Assembly (NCBI GenBank): GCA_947426945.1
Contig: CANEFX010000010.1
Coordinates: 1 to 64,000 of the forward strand
Source of the DNA: an uncultured Bacillota bacterium
Lineage (GTDB): Bacteria; Bacillota; Clostridia; Oscillospirales; Oscillospiraceae
DNA length: 64,000 nucleotides
Direction: 5' to 3'
Part shown: positions 58,260 through 64,000 of the stretch, piece by piece
Layout of the letters: each line of letters starts with the position of its first letter
Position numbering within the stretch: the stretch's first letter is position 1
Notes under the pieces: generated by a model
Database searches by the model: none
Told to the model about the DNA's origin: nothing
What the model saw: the letters and a program-made list of their open reading frames with translations, nothing else
Made by a program: the position numbers and the translations under genes

Positions 58260-59711
58260 ATGAACATTTTCGAGTATTTCAAAAAGAAGGGGATTGACAC
58301 CATCGACAGCTCCTTCTACACAAAGATTGCAGCATGGGACAGCTGGTACAGATCCAACGTGCGGAACTTTCACCAGTACCGGGTCTATCACGGCGCCAGC
58401 AACTACGAGCGCTGCCAGAGGAAGAGCCTCAGCATGGCGAAGAAGCTCTGCGAGGACATCAGCGACCTGCTGCTGAATGAGCGCGTCAAGATCACGGTAA
58501 AGGACGAGACCACGGCGGCCTTTGTCGAGAGCGTGCTGACCGCTGCCAACTTCACCGTGCAGGGCAACGAATACCAGGAGCGGAAAGCGGCCTGCGGCAC
58601 CGTGGCCTATGTTCCGTATCTGACCAACATGGAGATCGACGACCAGGGCCGTGTGGTCAATGCTGAGGTAAAACTGGACTATGTCGTGGCGAAGAACATC
58701 TTCCCGACTGCCTGGGAGAACTCCCGGATCACGGAGGTCATCTTCGTCTTTGAGAAGACATACAAGCGGAAAAAGTATGCCCAGTTCCAGCACCACAAGC
58801 TCGAACCCTGGAAGGATGAAACGACCGGCGAGTCTCTGGGCTTCCAGTACGTCATCGAGAACAGCGTGGTCCTCTGCACGTCCGGAGCCGGGCGTGAGCT
58901 GACGCCTGAGGAGTGGAACCAGATCCCCCACTTTGAGGGCCTGGCGGCCCGTGTGGAGACCGGATCCGATCAGCCCCAGTTTGTCATCGACAAGCTGAAC
59001 ATCGCCAACAACGTCGACGAGGACGACTCGAACCCGATGGGGATCTCGCTCTTTGCCAACAGCGTCGACGTCCTGGCCAAGCTCGACCTGGAGTATGACA
59101 GCTATGCCAATGAGTTCTCCCTGGGCCGGAAGCGGATCTTTGTCTCGCCGGAGATGCTGACCAATGTGGACGGCGCCCCGGTCTTTGATCCTCACGACTC
59201 AGTCTTCTACCAGCTGCCGGAGGACTACTTCAAAGACACCAAGGAGGCCATGCACGAAGTCAACCCGACCCTCAGGATCCAGGAGCATGAGCAGGCCATC
59301 AACAACGACCTGAACCTGCTGAGCTTTAAGTGCGGCTTCGGCACTCAGTATTACCGCTTTGAGCGTGGGTCGGTCGTAACGGCCACCCAGGTCATCAGTG
59401 AAAACTCTGACATGTACCGGACGATCCGGAAGCATGAGATCATCCTGGGCGACGCTCTGACGGATCTGATCCGCTGCATCATACGCCTGGGCCAGACGGC
59501 AAACGTCCCCGGGCTGGTGCTGGAGACTGACATCACCATCGACTTCGACGACTCGATCATCGAAGACAAGCAGACAGAGAGGCAGGAAGACCGCCAAGAC
59601 GTCGCGATGGGGGCCATGAGCCTGCAAGAATACCGCGCTAAGTGGTACGGCGAGACCGAAGAGGTCGCCGAGCAGAAGCTCCCGGACCAGTCTGGCGGGA
59701 TCCTGATGTGA
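58260..59711 (+). CDS. Portal protein (SPP1 gp6-like)
   Basis: A 483-residue portal: N-terminal WDSWYRSNVRNFHQYRVYHG-like start (about 21-40), a helical stem region with LGDALTDLIRCIIRLG (about 399) and a C-terminal basic/acidic crown. It forms the dodecameric ring through which DNA enters the head. AAGGAGTCATTAA precedes the ATG. The minor capsid gene follows after 4 bp. Confidence 0.92.
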   Translation: MNIFEYFKKKGIDTIDSSFYTKIAAWDSWYRSNVRNFHQYRVYHGASNYERCQRKSLSMAKKLCEDISDLLLNERVKITVKDETTAAFVESVLTAANFTVQGNEYQERKAACGTVAYVPYLTNMEIDDQGRVVNAEVKLDYVVAKNIFPTAWENSRITEVIFVFEKTYKRKKYAQFQHHKLEPWKDETTGESLGFQYVIENSVVLCTSGAGRELTPEEWNQIPHFEGLAARVETGSDQPQFVIDKLNIANNVDEDDSNPMGISLFANSVDVLAKLDLEYDSYANEFSLGRKRIFVSPEMLTNVDGAPVFDPHDSVFYQLPEDYFKDTKEAMHEVNPTLRIQEHEQAINNDLNLLSFKCGFGTQYYRFERGSVVTATQVISENSDMYRTIRKHEIILGDALTDLIRCIIRLGQTANVPGLVLETDITIDFDDSIIEDKQTERQEDRQDVAMGAMSLQEYRAKWYGETEEVAEQKLPDQSGGILM

Positions 59712-59715
59712 GATT

Positions 59716-61614
59716 ATGGACGAGAGCTACCACAGCCTACTGGCGGCAGGCATAGAAAAGAAATACCGGCAGCTGGAGCAGGACATCATGGACGACATCG
59801 TCCGGAGGATCCGGAAAGCTGGGACGATCACAGACTCGGCCGACTGGCAGATCCAGCGCCTTATTATTCTGGGCAACAGCACCCAGGACATCGAGAACCT
59901 GATCCGGAAGGCAGTGGACGGAAACGAGGCAGAGGTCCGGAGGCTTTACGCTGAGGTTATTGATCGGGAATACACCCGGGACCGGGGCCTCTACGAGCAG
60001 GTGGGCAAGGAGTTCACCCCCTATGAGCAGAACCCCGAGCTCCAGCAGATCACCAACGCCCTCGTTGATCAGTCCAGCGAGGAGCTTTACAACATCACGA
60101 AGTCGATGGGCTTCATGATAGACAACGGACACGGCGGCAAAGTGTTCACGCCGCTGGCTGACGTTTACAACGGCTATCTCGACCAGGCGATCACGGGCAT
60201 GGCCAACGGAGCCTATGACTACAACACACTGATCCGGAGGATGGTCGGCCAGATGACGGCTTCCGGGCTGCGGACAGACCACGCCTTCAGCGATGGGGGC
60301 AACGACTACGGCATCGACTACGCGAGCGGCTGGCATAACCGGATCGACGTCGCTGCCAGGCGGGCGCTGCTGACCGGCTTCGGCCAGCTGACCGGCCGGG
60401 TCACGGACATGAACGCCCAGCGCCTCGGGACTCAATACTTCGAGGTCACATGGCACGCGGGCGCTCGACCGGATCACGCGGTCTGGCAGGGCAAGGTCTA
60501 CACTAAGGAGCAGCTGACGACCAAGTGCGGCCTGGGCACCGGCTCGGGACTGCTGGGCTGGAACTGTCGCCACACCTACTACCCCTTCATCCCCGGCATC
60601 AGTGAGCGACTCTATACGGACGAATGGCTTGCAGAGCAGAACGCCCGCGAAGCTACGCCGAAGCGCTTCCGGGGCCGGGAATATACGACCTATGAGGCCA
60701 CCCAGAAGCAGCGGCAAATGGAGACCGCCATGAGGGCAAGGCGTGAGCAGGTGCAGCTTCTCCGGGACGGAGGGGCTGATCCGGAGGACATCACGACGGC
60801 CCAGTGCAAATACCAGGCCCAGCTGGACGAGTACAAGCGCTTCAGCAAAGCGATGGGACTGCCGGAGCAGATGGAGCGGGTCTACACCGGGCGCACCCAG
60901 GGGCGGATCGCCCCCAGCCCTCAGACCTACGCAAAGTGGCAGGCGGAGCAGATCAACAGAGCGAAGGAGCGCCAGGAGAAAAAGCGCCAGGCCGATATAA
61001 GGGCCGCACAAAGAGCGGCTTCACAAAATGCCCCGGCATCTGGTACAATAAAGAGAGACCCGGGCGTGCCCGCGAGCTGGAAGAAGGGCGAGCCGATGAC
61101 GGCCCAGCAGGCCGTGACCGGGACAAACCCGAACTTCAAGCTCTACACGAAGGAATGGACCCTAAACTGCCAGCGCTGCGTCTCCGCCTTCGAGGCGAGG
61201 ATGCGCGGCTACAATGTGGAAGCCAGGGCCCGCATACTGACCGGCGTCGACGAGCTCCCCTATATGAATGCGAGGACCGGCTGGCTCTCTGTCTATAACG
61301 GCGCCACGGTTACGAGCGTACACAAGAGCACCGGGAAGGCATGTCGGGCCACGATTGAGTCAGAGATGCAAAACTGGGGCGACGGAGCCCGGGCCATCGT
61401 CCGGGTGCGCTGGAAGTCTGGCGGCGGCCATGTATTCAACGCGCTGCAAGTGGATGGGCAGACTGTTTTCGTGGATCCACAATCCGGAAGCATGGACTGT
61501 TCGGGCTATTTTGCGGCGGGCATGATAAAGCCAGGCATGACGGAACTCGTCCGGATCGACAATCTGGACTTTACTGATCGTATAGAGCTATGTGCTAAGC
61601 AAAAGGAGGAATAA
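59716..61614 (+). CDS. Minor capsid protein fused to a papain-fold toxin-like domain
   Basis: This 632-residue protein has a phage minor capsid/Mu gpF-like region (about 1-310, with THHAG-like segment WHAGARPDHAVWQGKVYTKE and GWNCRHTYYPFIPG). A charged helical linker (about 320-440) follows, then a separate C-terminal domain (about 455-620). That domain has NCQRCVSAFEARMRGYNV (Cys485/Cys488), GGHVFNALQVDG (His572) and VFVDPQSG (Asp587), a Cys-His-Asp set as in papain-like deamidase/protease toxins. It may be delivered with the DNA. A small gene follows at once. Confidence 0.85.
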   Translation: MDESYHSLLAAGIEKKYRQLEQDIMDDIVRRIRKAGTITDSADWQIQRLIILGNSTQDIENLIRKAVDGNEAEVRRLYAEVIDREYTRDRGLYEQVGKEFTPYEQNPELQQITNALVDQSSEELYNITKSMGFMIDNGHGGKVFTPLADVYNGYLDQAITGMANGAYDYNTLIRRMVGQMTASGLRTDHAFSDGGNDYGIDYASGWHNRIDVAARRALLTGFGQLTGRVTDMNAQRLGTQYFEVTWHAGARPDHAVWQGKVYTKEQLTTKCGLGTGSGLLGWNCRHTYYPFIPGISERLYTDEWLAEQNAREATPKRFRGREYTTYEATQKQRQMETAMRARREQVQLLRDGGADPEDITTAQCKYQAQLDEYKRFSKAMGLPEQMERVYTGRTQGRIAPSPQTYAKWQAEQINRAKERQEKKRQADIRAAQRAASQNAPASGTIKRDPGVPASWKKGEPMTAQQAVTGTNPNFKLYTKEWTLNCQRCVSAFEARMRGYNVEARARILTGVDELPYMNARTGWLSVYNGATVTSVHKSTGKACRATIESEMQNWGDGARAIVRVRWKSGGGHVFNALQVDGQTVFVDPQSGSMDCSGYFAAGMIKPGMTELVRIDNLDFTDRIELCAKQKEE

Positions 61615-61615
61615 C

Positions 61616-61852
61616 ATGGTCACAATAGAGCAGGCAAAGAAGGCGGCGCTTGATTTTATGGGCGCCGGGCTTGAAATATCGGAGGCGAGCGAACTCCCGG
61701 ACAAGTGGGTCTTCAGCTTTCGCAACGCTGAGACAAAAGAAGAGCCGGACGTCGCGCCCGTATCTGTCAGCAAAGAGAACGGCATCGCGGCTGAGTTCTT
61801 TCCCCCGGAACATCTGGCGGAGCTGCCGCTTATGAAGCCGATCGAGGTGTGA
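61616..61852 (+). CDS. Small possible immunity protein
   Basis: A 78-residue acidic protein (TIEQAKKAALDFMGAGLEIS at the start, then PDKWVFSFRN and GIAAEFFPPEH). AAGGAGGAATAAC precedes the ATG, which starts directly after the stop of the minor capsid-toxin gene. Size, charge and place fit an immunity protein for the papain-like domain, but this is inference; a small structural protein is the alternative. Confidence 0.65.
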   Translation: MVTIEQAKKAALDFMGAGLEISEASELPDKWVFSFRNAETKEEPDVAPVSVSKENGIAAEFFPPEHLAELPLMKPIEV

Positions 61853-61856
61853 GCCT

Positions 61857-62153
61857 ATGATCAAAGTACACCTCGATCTTCATCACATAACTGTCCAGGG
61901 TCACGCGCCCAGGGCCAACGGCGAAGCGCCGGGCCAGAACATCGTCTGCGCTGCGGTCTCCGCTCTCACCCTCACCCTGATCGAAGGGCTGGAGGCTATT
62001 GCAGGCATGACGATCAAAGCCCTCGATGATCCGGGCGACGTCCGGATCGAGTGGGAGGAAGTGAACGCCATCGGCAAGGCCCTGATCGACACCTGGTACA
62101 TCGGGATCATCCGGATCCGGGACAGCTACGACAACACGATACTGATAATTTGA
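61857..62153 (+). CDS. Prp-like ribosomal-processing cysteine protease (phage)
   Basis: A 98-residue protein with the Prp signature: catalytic His in VQGHAPRANGE (His16) and Cys in GQNIVCAAVSALTLT (Cys31). Host Prp cuts the N-terminal extension of ribosomal protein L27 (an LNLQxFA-type site) and, in staphylococcal phage 80alpha, also scaffold and capsid proteins. Here the two next genes encode proteins beginning with NLQLF, so this phage copy probably matures its own head. Confidence 0.85.
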   Translation: MIKVHLDLHHITVQGHAPRANGEAPGQNIVCAAVSALTLTLIEGLEAIAGMTIKALDDPGDVRIEWEEVNAIGKALIDTWYIGIIRIRDSYDNTILII

Positions 62154-62177
62154 GCGCCCAGCCAGGGCGCTCTTTTT
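62152..62177 (+). terminator. Terminator between the Prp-like gene and scaffold
   Basis: GAGCGCCC / GGGCGCTC with an AGCCA loop is followed by TTTTT and overlaps the Prp stop codon. It should set a lower level of the upstream genes relative to scaffold and capsid, if those have a promoter of their own; none is clear. Confidence 0.7.
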
Positions 62178-62247
62178 ATGGCCGGACGGCTCTGCCTCAA
62201 TGAGCCGGAACGTGTTCACGCACACTATAAAAACGGAGGAATAAATC

Positions 62248-62865
62248 ATGAAAAAACGCTTCAACCTTCAGCTCTTTGACGACGGCGGTCAGAGCGGCGC
62301 TGGCGGCAGCCAGGGCGGAGCAGCCGGGACTGGTGACGGCGGCCAGGTAGCAAGCGCCGGGAACAACGGCGGGGGCGGCTCTTACAGCTTCCAGCAGGCC
62401 GAGGAGATTGCAAACGCCAGGGCACAACGCGCCGAGAAGGCCGCTCTCGCGTCCTACTTCAAGCAGCAGGGCATGAGCGAGGAAGAAGTGTCCAAGGCCA
62501 TCGCGACCTACAAGGCCCAGCAGGCGGCAAGCAGGCCCAACGTTGACAGCATCACAAAAGAGCGCGACGACGCGCTCGCTGAGCTGGCGGCCCTGAAGAA
62601 CAGCAACGCGCTCCGCGCCAAGGGCGTCCGCGAGGAGGATCTTGACTATGTCATGTTCAAGGTCAGCGCCCTCATGCAGGCGGATGACAAGCTGGACTTC
62701 GAGAAGGCGGTCGCCAAGTACCTGAAAGAAAACCCGCGCTTCACGACCGGGGGCGGCACCTACAAGGTGAAGACCGGAACGGACGGCTCCGGGCAGGGCG
62801 GAAGCTCTGGCCAGGGCACCAACGACGCCATCAATGACGCCATCCGTCGAGCAGCGCGACGCTAA
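62248..62865 (+). CDS. Capsid scaffold protein
   Basis: A 205-residue protein with a Prp-type start MKKRFNLQLFDDGG, a Gly/Ser-rich stretch (about 11-45), a long coiled coil (about 50-125) and a basic C-terminus (AIRRAARR). This matches phage scaffolds (DUF4355-like). The motif predicts cleavage after Phe10. ACGGAGGAATAAATC precedes the ATG. Confidence 0.87.
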   Translation: MKKRFNLQLFDDGGQSGAGGSQGGAAGTGDGGQVASAGNNGGGGSYSFQQAEEIANARAQRAEKAALASYFKQQGMSEEEVSKAIATYKAQQAASRPNVDSITKERDDALAELAALKNSNALRAKGVREEDLDYVMFKVSALMQADDKLDFEKAVAKYLKENPRFTTGGGTYKVKTGTDGSGQGGSSGQGTNDAINDAIRRAARR

Positions 62866-62891
62866 CATCAACACTTTATGGAGGTAAAACT

Positions 62892-64000
62892 ATGAAAAAG
62901 AGATTTTTCAATCTTCAGCTTTTTGACACCGACGCCCAGATCATTGACCGCTCGGGCGCGGAGGCTCTGATCCCCGAGGACAGGGCCAAAGAGATCATCC
63001 AGGGAGCCATCGAGCAGTCTGCTGTCCTCTCGGTCGGTCGCCGTCTGGCAGACATGACCACCGCCCAGAACAAGCTCCCCGTCCTGGACTCCCTGCCGAT
63101 CGCCTACTTTGTGAACGGTGATACCGGCGCGAAGAAGACCACCAAGCAGGCATGGGACAAGAAGGTCATCTACGCCGAGGAGATCGCGGTCATCGTGCCC
63201 ATCCCCGAGGCGGTCCTGGACGACGCTGACTACGACATCTGGGGCGAGGTGAAGCCCAGGGTGCAGGAGGCCTTCGGCAAGGTCATCGACGCGGCCATCC
63301 TCTTCGGAGACGGCAAGCCGACCAACTGGCGCGACGGCCTGGTGCCTTCTGCGAAGACTGCGGGCGCTTCCGTGGTCATGGGCAACGACCTTTTCACCGA
63401 CCTGCTCGGTGAGGGCGGCGTCATCTCCAAGGTGGAGGAGTCCGGCTTCTTCGTGAACGGTCACGTCGCTGACATCTCCCTGAGGGCCAAGCTGCGTGGA
63501 CTGAAGGACCAGAACGATCGCCCGCTCTTCCTGAACTCCATGCAGCAGTCCGGCAATTACAGCCTGGATGGCTCTGCCATCTACTTCCCGCGTAATGGGG
63601 CCTTCGACAAGACTGAGGCGATGCTGATCTCTGGTGACTTCTCCCAGCTGGTCTACTCTATCCGCAAGGACATCACCTTCAAGCTCTTCACCGAGGGCGT
63701 GGTCCAGAACACGGACGGCACCATCGCCTACAACCTGATGCAGAATGACATGGTCGCGCTGCGGGCTGTCATGCGTCTGGGCTGGGAGATCCCGAACCCG
63801 ATCAACTCCCTGGAGCAGGACAAGACCAAACGCTTCCCGTTTGCGGTCCTGGCTCCCGCTACTACGGGCACCACGCTGACCGTTACGTCTGCTGCAGGCA
63901 CCAACAGCGGCGACACCAAGATCACCGTGAGCCCGGCGCTCTCTGACGGCAACAGCTACAAGTACAAGACCGGCCCCAGCGTCACCAAGCCCGCCATCGG
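62892..64000 (+). CDS. Major capsid protein (HK97 fold), cut by the window end
   Basis: The open frame runs to the window edge (at least 369 residues). It starts MKKRFFNLQLFDTDAQ, a Prp-type site, then a helical N-arm and HK97-like core (PVLDSLPIAYFVNGDTG, EEIAVIVPIPEAVLDDADYD, AAILFGDGKP). Near the end a Thr/Ser-rich stretch (TTGTTLTVTSAAGTNSGDT) begins what looks like an added Ig-like surface domain. TATGGAGG precedes the ATG. Confidence 0.92.
   Translation, partial: MKKRFFNLQLFDTDAQIIDRSGAEALIPEDRAKEIIQGAIEQSAVLSVGRRLADMTTAQNKLPVLDSLPIAYFVNGDTGAKKTTKQAWDKKVIYAEEIAVIVPIPEAVLDDADYDIWGEVKPRVQEAFGKVIDAAILFGDGKPTNWRDGLVPSAKTAGASVVMGNDLFTDLLGEGGVISKVEESGFFVNGHVADISLRAKLRGLKDQNDRPLFLNSMQQSGNYSLDGSAIYFPRNGAFDKTEAMLISGDFSQLVYSIRKDITFKLFTEGVVQNTDGTIAYNLMQNDMVALRAVMRLGWEIPNPINSLEQDKTKRFPFAVLAPATTGTTLTVTSAAGTNSGDTKITVSPALSDGNSYKYKTGPSVTKPAI

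Overview
The window looks like chromosome of a GC-rich anaerobic Clostridia, most likely Oscillospiraceae (Flavonifractor/Lawsonibacter/Oscillibacter-like). Evidence: Firmicute gene order (yicC-remA-gmk-rpoZ-priA-def-fmt-rsmB-rlmN-stp-prkC-rsgA), cdaA-cdaR, carD-ispD-ispF, a complete set of core hydroxyglutarate-pathway glutamate fermentation genes, and interspersed palindromic repeats. The taxon is inference; no rRNA is present.

Layout. 1-5450: tRNA-Leu, a DUF3842 protein, a patatin-like lipase, and a rightward envelope-stress cassette (XpaC-like, two small membrane proteins, TelA, TPM-domain protein). 5450-18940: leftward housekeeping genes (thiI, rsgA, prkC, stp, rlmN, rsmB, fmt, def, priA, rpoZ, gmk, remA, yicC). 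19000-27023: leftward DnaJ-like/DUF5685 pair, rseC, cdaR-cdaA (c-di-AMP synthesis), cysteine desulfurase-like/DUF3343 pair, a small ribbon-helix-helix gene with its own promoter, ispF, ispD, carD.

27205-37878: leftward 10.7 kb glutamate-fermentation cluster: gctA, gctB, an unknown acidic protein, gcdA, hgdC, a tiny membrane protein, hgdA, hgdB, then (from a separate strong promoter) gcdC, a GcdD-GcdC fusion and gcdB. Together they convert 2-hydroxyglutarate to crotonyl-CoA while pumping sodium. The glutamate dehydrogenase and 2-hydroxyglutarate dehydrogenase steps are not in the window. A divergent AraC-type regulator (38153-38995) probably controls the cluster.

39646-64000 and beyond: a prophage joined to tRNA-Ala(CGC). 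The intact tRNA is preceded by three decayed tRNA-Ala-like copies downstream of one promoter. The large serine recombinase reads toward the tRNA, and its last codons lie in the tRNA 3' end. Then come an XRE repressor with operators, early genes (HNH, Cro-like, SLT-domain protein), a replication module (DUF2800, DUF2815, family A DNA polymerase, primase-helicase, VRR-NUC, SNF2 helicase, DUF4406, DUF1492, DNA methylase) and the packaging/head module (TerS, TerL, portal, minor capsid, Prp-like protease, scaffold, major capsid). The right end of the prophage is outside the window; the major capsid gene is cut at 64000.

Most interesting points: (1) a papain-fold toxin-like domain fused to the C-terminus of the minor capsid protein with a small possible immunity gene right behind it; (2) a phage-encoded Prp-like cysteine protease beside scaffold and capsid proteins that both begin with the Prp-type N-terminal motif; (3) nine TTGTC(A/C)C iteron-like motifs after the primase-helicase gene, a candidate phage origin; (4) the tRNA-Ala pseudogene array at the attachment site.
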